This document shows, in pieces, positions 11,863 through 23,900 of a stretch of 64,000 bases of DNA. Location: positions 186,001-250,000 of the forward strand of contig NW_020312436.1 in NCBI RefSeq assembly GCF_002999335.1, given 5' to 3'. The notes beneath the pieces were generated by a model. That model was not told where the DNA came from. It made no database searches and was given only the letters and a program-made list of their open reading frames with translations. The DNA is from Cyclospora cayetanensis (Eukaryota; Apicomplexa; Conoidasida; Eucoccidiorida; Eimeriidae). Position 1 is the stretch's first letter. Every line of letters starts with the position of its first letter. The position numbers and the translations under genes were made by a program.

Positions 11863-13080
11863 ATGGGCTTAGGTGGCCGTCGCCACTCGAGTGACGAGCC
11901 GGAGGTGCCGGAGGTTGTGGGGCCTCTGTGGTATGGTGTGTGGGTATTGGGGTTGGTGGGAGTCGGGGTGTCCATTGCTGCGATGTGCCTGCCCGACTGG
12001 CGCGTCAGCCAGGCCATAGAGTTCCGGTATATGTTTAGGAGTAATGAACAGTATCAAAACTACCAGCAGACGAAGTGGGGCCTCTACAACATCTCCTTCG
12101 ATGGGGGCCGTTCTATGGTGTCTTGGAGTGACCGCCTCACGACGAGCGAAGAGGCCATCACCAATGCAGTCCGCTTAGGCCAGCAGCAAACCACAAATGC
12201 GCAGTACCAGTCGTGGGCTGCACAGTGCCCCGCCGCCTGCCAGGATGCTCTGACGACGCGCCTCTCCTGCTACAAACGGATTTCCACAGTCAACACGCTT
12301 CTTCTCGGTATCCTCGCTCTCGGAGGAACGCTCACCCTTATCGGAATCGGCTGGTTCTTCCTCTTTGGAAAGATGGCCTACCTTATGATTGGTTGCTGGT
12401 TTGTGGCAGGCCTCCTCACCTTTGGTGCCCTAGGATACTGGGTTTGGGAAACAGACACTTGCTGGAACATGATCATTCTTTCTCAACAGTTTCCCCTCCC
12501 CAAATTCTCCACCGCCTTCTACCTCATGATCATCGGCTCCTCCCTCTACATTGTCACGACAATCGTCGGTTTTTTGGCAGAACTACTCGACAGGGCCTCT
12601 GAAAAACAGCAGAAAGACTTGCTCAAACAGCAGGCACTCATGGAGGGCATTGGAGGACCAGATGCCTTCGCTCCGGGCATGGGAGGACCGCAAGGGATGG
12701 GCCCCGGCATGATGGGGGCCCCTGGAATGATGGGGGGCCCCCCCGGGATGATGGGGCCTCCAGGGATGATGGGGCCTCCAGGGATGATGGGGCCCCAAAG
12801 TATGGGAGGACCAATGGGCAGACCGAGCGTCGTAGGGGGGCCCATGGCACCCGGAATGGCCCCAGGAATGGGCCGAGGTCTCCCTATGGGGGCCCGCCCG
12901 GGTATGATGGGAGCCCCTGGGATGGGGGGCCCCCCCGGGATGGGGGGCCCTCCCGGGATGGGGGGCCCTCCCGGGATGGGGGGCCCTCCCGGGATGGGGG
13001 GTGCACCCGGCAAGGGGGGGCCCTCGGGGATGATGGGCATGCCAGGAGGCGCACCACAAATGCAGAGGCCTCCCATGTAG
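11863..13080 (+). CDS. CLAMP: CLAMP-like claudin-type four-pass membrane protein (invasion factor)
   Basis: An intronless gene of 405 residues starting at ATG 11863. Four hydrophobic segments are visible at about residues 21-43, 150-175, 177-200 and 217-243. The first outside loop carries CLPDW, then WGLYN, then a CPAAC/CYK cysteine group, which recalls the W-GLW-C-C signature of claudins. After the fourth segment comes a charged stretch and then a ~150-residue tail rich in Gly, Pro and Met (GMGGPP and GMMGPP units). This matches the claudin-like apicomplexan microneme protein, which in Toxoplasma and Plasmodium is a microneme protein with a proline-rich cytosolic tail needed for host-cell invasion. 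The name rests on topology, loop motifs and tail composition; no alignment could be run. Other four-pass coccidian membrane proteins are the alternative. Confidence 0.72.
   Translation: MGLGGRRHSSDEPEVPEVVGPLWYGVWVLGLVGVGVSIAAMCLPDWRVSQAIEFRYMFRSNEQYQNYQQTKWGLYNISFDGGRSMVSWSDRLTTSEEAITNAVRLGQQQTTNAQYQSWAAQCPAACQDALTTRLSCYKRISTVNTLLLGILALGGTLTLIGIGWFFLFGKMAYLMIGCWFVAGLLTFGALGYWVWETDTCWNMIILSQQFPLPKFSTAFYLMIIGSSLYIVTTIVGFLAELLDRASEKQQKDLLKQQALMEGIGGPDAFAPGMGGPQGMGPGMMGAPGMMGGPPGMMGPPGMMGPPGMMGPQSMGGPMGRPSVVGGPMAPGMAPGMGRGLPMGARPGMMGAPGMGGPPGMGGPPGMGGPPGMGGPPGMGGAPGKGGPSGMMGMPGGAPQMQRPPM
12660..13020 (+). repeat. Gly/Pro/Met coding repeats in the CLAMP tail
   Basis: Near-perfect 18-bp units of the type gggatggggggccctccc at about 12917-13005 encode GMGGPP. 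Looser GMMGPP units lie at 12700-12800. The array makes up most of the cytosolic tail, and copy number is likely to vary between isolates. Confidence 0.85.
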
Positions 13081-15277
13081 GAGGGCCTTAAAAGTGGCGG
13101 TGCAGCTGGCCAAAGTGCAGGAAGGGGGCGCGGCCCCTCATGCCGGGAAGTTGCTGCAGACGCAGGGGCATCTGTACAAGCTCCCCAGGAGGAGAAGTGC
13201 AGCAGTGGCAGAACGGCCGTGGCACCACAGCGAAAATCTCCCGCAGGGCAGCGGCATGGCCACAGCAACTGCAAAGCAGCAACCGGGAGTAGCAACGAAT
13301 GCAACCTACAGGAGAAAACCCTTACCTTCAGGTAACTATTAGTGGAGGCGCAGGTCTCTTGGTCATGGTTCAGGTACTTCGGCATCAAAGCTCTGAAGCA
13401 GCAACCGCAAGCAAGGTGTGCAGGCAGTTAGCGGCTGCCACTGCTGGCTCTCTTCGTTTGCTGCTATCGCAGCTTAAAGAGCCATTTGTTCCGTGTCTCT
13501 GAAGGTCTTGTCCCCAAGAGAGCATTTGTGCCAACAGCGGCAGGTGCAGCAGCAGCTACGGGGGTGATAACAGCAACCGCAGGTGTGGACATCCATCGGT
13601 GTGATTTAGGGAGAGCTGCTTCGTCACCGTAAATGTGGCAGTTGCGGCGAGCGAGGACTGGTGCTGCAGCGGCTTATGCTGCATTTGTCATAGCGGTTGC
13701 TTGGTGAGGCTCTTGGTGACGCACCTCGCGCTGCCTCATCTGGCCTTTTAGCAGCTTCATGTGAGGAAAGCCCTGTGTGTAGAAGGGGCCCTCTACGGGA
13801 GGCGTTACCTAACGTGTTTTGTTAGAGGCTCTTTGTAGCTGCTCCCCATATGGAAGCCTTAGCAATTGCCGCCAGCGGCTTTAGCTGTAGGAGAGCTTCG
13901 CTCATTGCAGCAGTAGCAGCTCTCTTGCTGGGGTACCAGCGCTGCTAGTAGCTGCGGGAAGTAATGGGCTGGCGCTTCAGGTGGTTTGCTTGAGAGAGGT
14001 TGCAGGGAGGGCGGCTTGGGGTCTATCTATTCTGGCAGTGCTAAGCCATTGTTTCCCATTTGCGGCATTTAACGAAGGTGCAGCAGCTGCTGCTGCAGTT
14101 GTAAAGTAAAAGAGGTCGAGTGGGCATCTGCAGATGTGGGTTAGCATAAGACCTCTAGAAGCACGTATGGGGGGAGTCGCGCGCGTAGCAGTCTCAGTAG
14201 GTGCTGCTATTGCACCAGGACAACAGTAGGGACCAAAGCATGAGTTGCGCCTGAAGCATGTGGAGTGGGGAAAGGAGTTACACTGGCAGCTACTCATTGG
14301 CTCCATTGACGCCTCGACAATGCCACAAAGGGGGGAGTTGAAGGAGGTTGGGAAAGTGCGTCAGCTCAGGAGTAGAAAGCACGCCAGCGGAATAGTAGTA
14401 GAAGCTGCACAAAAGCAAGCCAGTCTACGAAGTGTACACCACCTGGCAAATGCCAAAGATCGGGGGGAAGCCGGCACTTTCGTTCACTGGAAAGCTTCCA
14501 GTGCGCTGCCCATATGGGCAGGCAGCTGCGCCTGTATTGCCAGCTAGTGTTGCGGCAACCCGCACATTTCCTCAACGTGCGATCTAGGGCGGGGTGCCTA
14601 AGGCTGTGCAAAAAAATGTTTGTGTCGGCGTTGAAGGATGTGTGTGCCTGCCAGCAGCGAGAACCTAATGCTACTTCTAGCAGAAGCTAGTTGTCGGCGT
14701 AGCTGTGTACGCTAAAACATCACGGATGAACTCGCGGGGGGAGGAAGGCGGGGAGCGGGGGGGAGAAAATTGAAATAGGTGGACATCTGCAGGATTAGCA
14801 AAGATTGTTTTTAGCAGCACTAGCATTGGTAGTCGAGCTAGCAGCGGTAGAAGTAGCGTTGACGGTACGAGAGCAGTATAACGATAGTGTAGCTTCGCTG
14901 TAGTGCAACATTAAATCGTAGGTGGTGTTAGATTTTGACAAGAGGGTCTGACATCTCTTCCGTGTCCAGTACCTGTGCTGCAATATTGGGGGGATGGCCT
15001 GCAGTGCATTGACCCTTGAGAACCTTATGCAGACAGCTGCAGCTACTAAAGCCGTATCAGCATCAGCAGCTACCCCTGTGCCTACAAATTTCAAGCCAAT
15101 CTGCAGTTGCACCTGCAAATACGGACGTCTTTGCGTCAGTAACGACAAGCACTCCTGAAAGCAGTTAGGGCTGCGACTCCAGGCAACAGAAAGAGGCGAC
15201 AGTGCATTGCAGCAGCAGCTACAGCAGTAGAAGCAAATCCAAAAACGAATCCCCCGCACGCATTCCATGCGGAAAAA
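13081..15277. other. Convergent intergenic region, CLAMP 3' side and Mpp10 3' side
   Basis: CLAMP ends at 13080 and Mpp10 ends at 15278 on the other strand, so this stretch should hold both 3' untranslated regions and terminators. It is rich in scattered GCAG and GTAGCAGC trinucleotide runs. Short frames on both strands lack family features or splice support, and I see no gene. Confidence 0.5.
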
Positions 15278-17846
15278 TCAGTGTTTGGTGCGGGACTGCG
15301 CCTTAGCGGCTTTCGCCCTTGCGGCATCTGCCAGCAACTGAACAGTCTTAACGCGTTTCTGGCCCTTTCTGAGCTCTTTGATGGCTTCTGCATTCGTCAA
15401 GCCAGTTCGTCTCTTTTGAGCTCTTTCTACCTTTTGGGCCTTGTTCTTTGCTTGCAGATGCTCCTGCCTGTCTCTTGCCTGCTGCAGTGTCAGCTCTCCG
15501 GAGTCTATGCGCTTTCGCAGCTGCTTCTGTCTCTGCTCCTTCTTACGACGCCGTTCTGCGCGCCGCTCTTCTTGCGTGGTTTCCTCTGCCGTCTTCCTCG
15601 TTTCCGGGAGACTGCCCTTGTTGCCGCTTCTATCCACCGGGACAAATACAGGCACGGCCTCTTCTACTCTCACTGCAGCAGGAGCACCCTTGCCTTCAGC
15701 GGAGCCAGCCAGGGCAGCAACAGGGCGCGGTACAAACTGTGCATTTGTTAAGGCGTCGCACTTATACATTACCTCCCCAAAGAGCTCTAAAAGCTGCCGC
15801 TTCTCAGCATCCAACTGCTGTTGCTGCTGCGAGGGGGCCCCCAGCAACTTCTCCTGATACTCCCTGGCGTAAAGGTCCCCAAGTCCTTCCGCAGGCTTCT
15901 GCATATTCAGCTCCTCTTCCGCTGCAGCCGCCGCGGCTGCGCCAGCCTTGTTGCTGCCCGCGCCGCTCGGCTTGTTAGGTAGTGCTTTCCGCTGCACGTC
16001 ATCAAAGAGGGCCTCCTCTATTCGCCCCTTTACGATCCGCTCAATAAACGTGCTGATAGCAACAGCTGAGCCAGAGGCTCCCGCCGCCGCTGCCGCCACA
16101 GTCTCCTCGTCCCCGTCATCTTCGCCTAAACGCAAGTCTTGGTGCTGCAGCAGCAGTTGCTGCTGCTGCGGCTGTGCAGGAAAGGGAACTGTCAGGTCCT
16201 CTAATTCCAGCAGCGCGTCTTTCGATCTGTGCCTGCCCCAGGCCTCGCCAGTAAACTCCCAGCTCTTAGGCGCTACCAACTCGTCCTCCAGAGCTTCTAC
16301 TCTGGACGCCAGCGCAGCAAGAGAGTCATCTCCCCCCGCCACCCCTGCAGCTGCTCTAGCCGTCGAGCCATCTGAGCCTGCGCGCACCTTACGCCTGTTT
16401 GGAGGCGTTGCTGCAACAGCTGCAGCCATGGGAGCCTCATCAACTTCGCTGCTACTGCCGCAACTGCCCTCCTGCTCCTCCTCCTCCCGCTTGCGGCGAC
16501 ATCTGCGCTGCTCCCGCCTCTCTCTATCTTCTTCTTCCATAAGAGCTTGAAGCCGGTCCAACTCCTTTTCAAGGCGCCGATCCTCCGCATCCAGAGGACC
16601 CTCAGAAGCAAAGCCCTTAAGCTCCCCCTCGACCTCTTCTGACTCTTCTGCTGTCTCAACATCCCTGATCTCATTTTCGCTGCTCCTGCAGTGCTCACGC
16701 AGTCGGCGCTTGGATTGCTCTTTACCCTTAGACTCGCTATAAAAGGCCTCATAACTAATAGCACCACCACCGCCCTTGGCAGAGGGGTCTATCCCTTCGT
16801 AGAGCAGCAAATCTGCTGCTGCAGCTTCTTCGTCATCTAGCTCGCTTTCCTCCTCGTCATCGAGCTGCTGCTGCAGACGCTGCCGTTGCAGACGCTGCTG
16901 CTGCTGCTTATTCTGTTTCTTTTCCTCTTGCTCTGCCTCCTCCACAAAGCGGTGCATCGCCTCGAGAGAGAAGAACTCGTCTTCCAACTGGTGCTGCTTA
17001 GGCTTCTTGCTGCGGTCCCGCTGCGCCTTCTCGTGTTCTCTGCCCTCAATCTCGTCTAGCAAATCGTCTGCTTCTGCAGAGGCAGCATCATCATCCTCGG
17101 CGTCACTCTCTGACGCTGGTCCTTCTGTACCCTCCTCTCCCTCTACTTCCTCCTCTACTTCTTCCTCTATTTCTTCCTCTTCAGCGCTTTTTTCTTCTCC
17201 TTCCTCCTCTACTTCTTCCTCTACTTCTTCCTCTTCAGCGCTTTTCTCTTCTCCTTCCTCTTCTTCCTCTACTTCTTCCTCTTCAGCACTTTTTTCTTCT
17301 CCTGCCTCCTCTTCTTCCTCTTCTTCTTCCGTTCCCTCGTCGCCTGACTGCAGCTCCCCTCGCGCTTCGCTGCCGTCTGTTTCTTCCTCAGCAGAGGCAC
17401 CTCCCATCACTGAGGCCTCTCCTTCATCCTCTTCGCTTTCCGCTGCTGACTCGGACTCGAACCTGTGGGTGCCAGCATGAAGGAGCGACAAGGCTTCGGG
17501 GTTGAAGATGCACCGCTGCAATTCTTGTTGCCGCTTCTGCTGCTGCTGCTGCAGTCGCTTGTCTGCGGGAGCACTCACACGGGCCCCCCTGCGTCTCTTG
17601 CTCCCGGACAGGTCGTTTTCCGAAGGCATCCCTTCGCCAGTGTTAGTGAGGCCCCACACCTGACGCAGCTTCCTCAGACGCTTCCTCGCTCTGCGGATGC
17701 AACGAGTGGCTTCTCCATCGAGCAACTCCCATACTTGCTGCAAGTTCAGCTGCTGCTGCTGCAAGTCGCCTTGAGCTTCGGCATTCGTGCCTGAAAGAGC
17801 CGCCTTCTCTAAGGCCCGCAACTGGTCTAGATAAGTCTCCTGCTGC

Positions 17847-17879
<33 letters not shown>

Positions 17880-18124
17880 CGAGGCCCCCTTAGGCGCTGC
17901 GAGGAGGCCCCTTCTACGGCTGCAGCGAGCTCCCTCAGTCGAGAGACGCACAAGGCCAAAGCCCTCCCCTGGTTCGTTGCTGCTGCTTCCTGACGCAACA
18001 ACTCTCCTGGGGCCTCTTGCAGCGCCTCAAGCCACATCTCTACTTCCTCCAGATGCCGCCTCTCCCCCTCGCCTGCCGACGGCGGGGGGCCCTCCGCCGC
18101 ATCTGCTGCTGCCGCGGGTGCCAT
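15278..18124 (-). CDS. MPP10: U3 small nucleolar ribonucleoprotein Mpp10
   Basis: A single uninterrupted frame of 948 residues with ATG at 18124. Mpp10 is a core U3 snoRNP/SSU-processome protein needed for cleavage of 18S rRNA precursors in the nucleolus. The visible order fits the family: a helical N-terminus, a long Glu-rich acidic region (about 220-345), the block FFSLEAMHRFVEEAE (about 370-385), the core VAPKSWEFTGEAWGR with its ISTFIERIVKGRI and EEALFDDVQRK continuation, then LYAREYQEKLLG, CDALTNAQFVPRP and VRVEEAVPVFVP, ending in a Lys/Arg-rich tail as in yeast and human Mpp10. Large poly-Gln and poly-Ala insertions explain the extra length over human Mpp10. Absence of introns sets it apart from most neighbours. 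No regulatory site was seen. Confidence 0.85.
17120..17330 (-). repeat. Acidic coding repeat (GEEKSAEEEEVEEE type) in Mpp10
   Basis: Three to four imperfect copies of a ~45-60 bp unit made of TCC, TCT and CTT triplets on the plus strand encode EEKSAEEEE followed by variable Glu/Val runs. An acidic domain at this position is normal for Mpp10; the internal repetition appears lineage-specific. Confidence 0.8.
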
Positions 18125-20970
18125 CCAAGTCGCTACCTATCTACGAGAGAGAGAGAGAGCACGACAGGGTCGAGACAGCACACAATGCAGCGCACTCGGT
18201 TACTCGCCAGCTCACACGCTCTACTGCCCCCTGATATACAGTGAAAGCTCGACAAGCCGTGGGCGTTCTGGCTGCTCCGTTGCTGGAGTGTTGCTGCGCT
18301 GTTGCTGCGCCGTTGCTCTCCTTGCTGTACTGCTGATGGGGCCCTCGCTGCCTTAGCCGTCCGATCTCCCACAGTCGCCGCTGCGTTCGCTGCTGCCGCG
18401 GCGCGCCGCAACGAAACGCATTAATTAACAAAACGGACGGACACTGGAAGGCTTCAGGAAGTTAATTGCTTGTAGAGCAGCCCGAAGACCCCCGGGATCC
18501 CCGCAGCCCTAGCGATGGCCCCACGCGTTGCGACTGTTGCATGGGAATATTGGAAGACCGTGACAAGGTGTTGTCATTGCACAGTTGACGAGGAAAGATG
18601 AGGCTGGACACAGCTTTAAATGCCATCCGATGCCAGAATGTAGAGAACGGACTGAGGAAGCAGAGCACGCCTGCAGGACGCATGCTTCACATCAAGGCGG
18701 CCACCTGCGTGCGCGATTCTTGCGATGCCCTGGCGCAAGGGTTTCTCTCGCCTTCTTTTTGCTGAGATGCCCGGAAGAAGTCAGTTTTTAAACCTCTTGG
18801 ATGAAACGCACGCCCCTCAAGCAGGCAGGGGTTGAGGGATGACAATCACAGGGCCTTCTCAGGGGGCTGCGATGCCCGTAAGCAGATTCCTTAGGGCAAC
18901 GTACACCGCGTACTTTGAGTCTTGCCTTGAAGTCTCCTTCCACAGTTGTAGCTGCTGGGTGCGATGCACCTCGAACATCCCTTTGTCTGCCGGCGGACGG
19001 GTCAATAGCGTTTCGTCCCCCCAGAAGGTCGCAGATCACCACAGGAGAAAAGGTTCTCCTGGAAAAGTCCACGAGCCACTGTCTATGCATTAGGGGCACA
19101 TCCCACCACTTTTAAATGCTGTAGAAGCGACTCGATATGGAGCTGCGCCGCGCTCGGCGACGCGTGAACACTTGGCCGCTGCACTAGCTCTGTTGAACTT
19201 GGCATCAAAAAGAATGGGCTCTTGCGTTTGTCTGCCCCTATGTATCAGTGCAGAAAGACGACTGTACGTTTAGCTTTTTACCAGAAGACGCAGTTCTACG
19301 GGCGTCCGCACTTGATGCTTCCTGCACAAGTAGCTTTCAATGCTCGCGATGCTCAGAAGCTGAATCTGCGTTCACCGTAGCGGACCCTATTTCCTCATGT
19401 CGGATAATACGAGGGGTGCGGGCAGGAGAAGGCAGATAGTCTTGAAAGAAGCACTCAATCACTTTCAATCCAGTTCGTGAGATGCCAGTTTAGTGGCTCG
19501 CAACGAAGACTTTAGATGGAGCGTGACACCATACAGGCGCTATACCTAGCACAAGGCTGTGGGCCTGCGTCACACCCGCGGCTTTCCCGTTTTAAAACTG
19601 CAAATCTGTCGGTGCTGTAAACACCGCCCAAAGCCAAAAGGACTCTTCCCCCTGTGCGCAGCCGTGGCTGGCGCTATCTCTAAGAGCCACGAAGGAGCTC
19701 CCAAAACTCCGCATATGGCCCAACGCTTTATGACGCCCCCCCATACTCCGCATCATTTTACGACCCAATGTGGGAACGCGTCTACCGTCTTTTATCCACC
19801 GCCGGCGAACGCTGGAAATTCTAAACCAGTCAAACACGAATAGACACGAACGGGCCCCCACGTGGGGGCCTCTTCCCCCACGTTCCCAACCAGCTCTCAG
19901 GCCGTTTGGACCGACCCCCTTGAACCGATCCAGAAGCCCTTGTAGGTCTCTACGCAGTGCTAGCTAGTTCTTGGTGTAGAATACCTACGCCGACGGCATG
20001 AGTGGTTGCTCACAGGGAGAATCCCAGAACTTCAGGCCTAGGACGGTCAGTGCTCTCTGCGCCGCAGCGGCAAACTTCAGCAGTGTGAGACCAACAACAG
20101 CTGCAGCTGCCGCTACTGCACCCTCTGCAGAGCTTGTTGCCTCCCCCGTCCCACTACAGCGCTGCACGGACGGCAAAGCAGCCCTGGCATAATCTATGTA
20201 GTGCTGGAGCGACCTGATCAGGAGGCCTGTTTATATGACAGACTTGAATAAAGTTCGATGCTAAGTGGATATGCAGCAACTGCCGCAGATGAGAGAGCTA
20301 CAGTCCCGAGGGTGGCAGTACGGGCCTCGGTGTCTTCATCAAAGGGACAATTATTCTCTTTAGGTCTAGCTGCTGCACTTCAGCGGCAAAAACGCATCGC
20401 AATACGGCCTACGCTTGCTGGACCTGCTGCTGTTGCTGTCGCCGCCCCTGGTACAGATGATGCGACACACACCAGCGGGGAAGGCAACGTTTCCGACGGT
20501 CTCAAGCAAAAAATTGCACGCCCGTTCGTCACAGCAAGGGAAAGCCAACAGGTACCACTGCAACATCAACCTGCTGCTGTTGTTGCCGCACGGCTCATTA
20601 ATTGCTTGTTTGCATGTACATCCCCAAAGTGAGGCGGCAGCAGCCGCAGCTGTCGACGAATCTACGAGCTCGTGGAGTTTCTGGGCTGCAGCAGGTAGAC
20701 ACTGGCTGCAGCGGCAGAAACTTTAAGACTTGCTGCGTTGAATATGAGCCTGTGAAGGCAGAAGGCGCATCAGAGGCTCGCTGTAATGAGCTAAGTGCGC
20801 GTTCTGTGTACAGGGGCAATACGGCAAAGAGAGGAACTAACTGCATCCAGCAATCCAAACCTCCTGACGCAGCTACCGCGAAAGGCACATTGCGTGTAGA
20901 AGCAGCAGGACACACGACCGAAGGCCTGCTGTGCGGGGGAAGGCCAGCCCAAGCAGCAGCAGCATCTCAG
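18125..20970. other. Intergenic region: Mpp10 5' side and exportin 3' side
   Basis: Both flanking genes read leftward, so this holds the Mpp10 promoter (near 18130-18450, with a short GAGA run at 18147-18160) and the exportin 3' untranslated region. Small open frames, such as one at 18462-18683, show no features. I see no gene in these 2.8 kb. Confidence 0.5.
19853..19870. repeat. 18-bp perfect palindrome with CACGTG core
   Basis: The sequence ggcccccacgtgggggcc equals its own reverse complement. The related block cttcccccacgttccc lies immediately after it. The site sits between genes, about 1.7 kb upstream of the Mpp10 start. Function is unknown; a factor-binding site is possible. Confidence 0.6.
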
Positions 20971-23900
20971 TCAGTGCAACAGCAGTAGAAGCACATGCAT
21001 GCGCACCTCGAGCAGAGCTTCCCTGTTGCAAGACAGGAAGCGCTTCAAGATGCCCTTCCCGTCTTTCGCCTCTGACTGAAGCAAGGCCGTCAGCAGCAAC
21101 TCTACTTCCTCCCCCGAGAGGGGGTGAGCCAGCTGCGCACCGGGCAGCAAACACACTGCAGGAGTAGCACATATTGCAAGCGCGGCAGCTGAACGGAGAG
21201 ACAGGTTTGCAGCAGCGCGGTGTCGGTGGGTGGCTTGCAGCAGAGGCAGAGATGCAACAACAGAGCGTGCTCAAAAAGAGAGTATAGCCACACCTCATTT
21301 GTGCGAAAGAGGTTGAGCGCAGCAGCAGTCCTAGGATCCGCCACTGCGGCAGCGGCTTGTTGCTTTATGACCGCACTGTTCGATTCGGTCCCCTTAGCCG
21401 TCTCCCCAGTGTTTCTGCATCCACAGCAGCAGCAGGGGAAGCAGCAATGCATGACGAGACGCCAACAGCCACCAAGAGAGAGAGAGAGACAGAAAGAGAG
21501 AAAGAAAGAAAGCGAGAAAGAGGAAGATGGGGAGGTAAAAGCGGCGGCAGCCTTGTTTTCAGCGGAGCTCGAAGGCTCGCAAGTGTTCCTGCCGAGGCTG
21601 CCTTGCTGACGCCTTTGCAGTTGGTGCTGTCTTAGCCAGTGCTTACTGAACCAAAGCCTTAAGAAGCTGGTAAATGCTGCCGGTGTAGTCGAGGAGGAGA
21701 GAAGCTCCGCTGCCCGCGGCATCTGCTCCGGTGATGTACTTCTGCAGAGGAGTGCAACCACCGCTCTCCTGCTGCTGTTGCATCAGCTGCTGCTGTAGTG
21801 ACGCACACCCAAACGCGAAGGGGTCGAACTGCCTGAGTCCGCATGCACACAATAAAATGCTGCTGCTGCCAACCCCATTGCCGCACAGGCTCTTAGAAGA
21901 GATGCATTCAACGCAGTGCCTCGAGCTGACGGTTGCTGCCCGCTAGCGGAGCCAACTGCAGAGATGCAGCTGCATATTGGACGCAGGAAATGTGCGCTGC
22001 GGGATCCGGCGAGAAAAAGAAAAGGGCATGGCAATTTTTTTCCAACAAGAGCAACGATAAAGACGGTGTAGGAGAACAACACCGAAATAATAGGATGCAT
22101 GCACATCCATGTGATGCATGCATGCGATGGTGCACTTGACGCACGAGACGTCCAGGAAGGTGGAGAGCAACTGGGAGATTCCCATGCAGCATATGTCTAA
22201 TAAGCAGCTCGGCGTTGGGGAGGGCAGCTTCGCTGCAGCCTTTCCAACTGCTCGCAGCACCGCCTGCAGGACCCGCAAGCAACTGCCGCATGAAACTGGA
22301 GCCTCTCATCTGCAGAAGGCCTCTCTGCCTCGCCACCAACCCCGGTTGCTATCGCTCAAAAGCCGCTTAGAGGTGATGCTCGACAAGCAGTCTGCGAAAA
22401 TCAGCTCTTACATGTCCTTGCTGAACAAGGGAGGGGATAGGCCACCGCTGGAGTTCGAGCACTGCAGCAACTAAGGGCTGCAGCAACGCCGCGTTGTAGT
22501 ACACCCGGAGCCGCAGCTCGCTTGCACTGCTGCTGCTGCCACTGCAGGGAAGACTGGCGTTGCTCTCCTGCCGACTGTACAGTGCAGTGTCCTCATCATC
22601 AACAGGGGAGGCGGATACCGCTACGCCTGAGTGTAGCCTGCTGGCGCTCGCGTTGGGCAAGGGCTTAGGGCCTGAACTGCTGCTGCTGCTCGCGGCAGCG
22701 ACGGCAACCATCGAGCTGGACTTGTGATGCAGCAGTGCGCCAATGTGCTGCAGCAGCACGTCTCCGACATTGCTCAGGGCATACACCCGCTGGAGGTACA
22801 GACTCAGACGCCGCTCGTCTTCTCGGCTGCTGCTGCTGTTGCGGCTGCTGCTCTCTGACTCCAGCGCCCTCTTCGTCTCCGACACGCTGCTCCACTCGTT
22901 CCGCAGTCGCTGCAGCAGCGGCAGCATGCCTTCGGTGACGAAGAAGAGCAGCAGCTGCGCAACACAGGGCGCCAGAAGCAGCAGAAGTAGCAGAAGTAGC
23001 AGCAACAGCATGCAAAAAAGGACTACCCAAGGATCACACCCGTCAAGGAAAACAGACGACACCCGCTTCCGAAGCCGCAAAAGCATCCCATTGCCTGAGC
23101 CTCCTCACTTGCTGCGATGGGTAGGGAGGCTGCGGAGGCAGGCTCTCCGCCTCCAGGACAGAACACCAGAAAAAGCGAATCAGCTGCTCGACGTGCTGCA
23201 GCGGCAGCTGCTCCCTCATAGGCACCAGGAGGACCTCCCTTAGCCTCTCCCCCAAATCTGGCATCAGAAAAAATCCATCCGCCACAGCAGCACAGGTACC
23301 CCCCAGCCTATAGGCCAAGGTTCGCAGATGATAGCAGTGCCGCCTTGTCAGCAGCACCGCTGCCTCTCGCTCTCCGATGCCGTCGGTACTGCCATCGCCA
23401 CGCCCACTGCTGCTGCACGGGAAGGCCAGCAAAACTGCGCGAGACAGAGCAGACGCGTTTCCAGCTAAAGCCGAGGACGTGCCCTGAATCGCAAGAAACT
23501 CATCGGCTCCTGGAAGAAGCAGCTCCCGAAGATGAACGAAATACGCATCGTTCACCTGCAGGCACGACGAGACACACACCACAACTCTTGAGTGCCCCAT
23601 GTTCTGAGCCACGGCCCTTAGAAAGGCTACCGCTGACATCCAGACCGAAGCGCTGCGTTTCGCCAAGAAAACGTTCTCTCTTTCTCGCTGTTTCCCTCTC
23701 AGCAGCAGCAACAACAAATGCCGCTGATGGCGAGCTAGCGCTCACCTCGTCGGTCCACAGCTGCTGCAGTGTTTGCATGAACTTAAAGAGGGTGGGCAGC
23801 ACGTGCTGCACCAGAGACGCCAGCGGATGCCTCCTTGGAAGCAGCTGCTTCTGCTGCTTCTGTTGCTCTAGCAACTCTCTGAGGCACTGCGGAAAAGGCT

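Noticed and set aside
12546..13388. Pro/Gly/Ile-rich minus-strand frame resembling collagen or proline-rich protein
   Set aside because: Antisense of the Gly-Pro-Met repeats of the CLAMP-like gene.
17007..17480. Ser-rich plus-strand frame of 157 codons
   Set aside because: Antisense of the Glu-rich acidic region of Mpp10.
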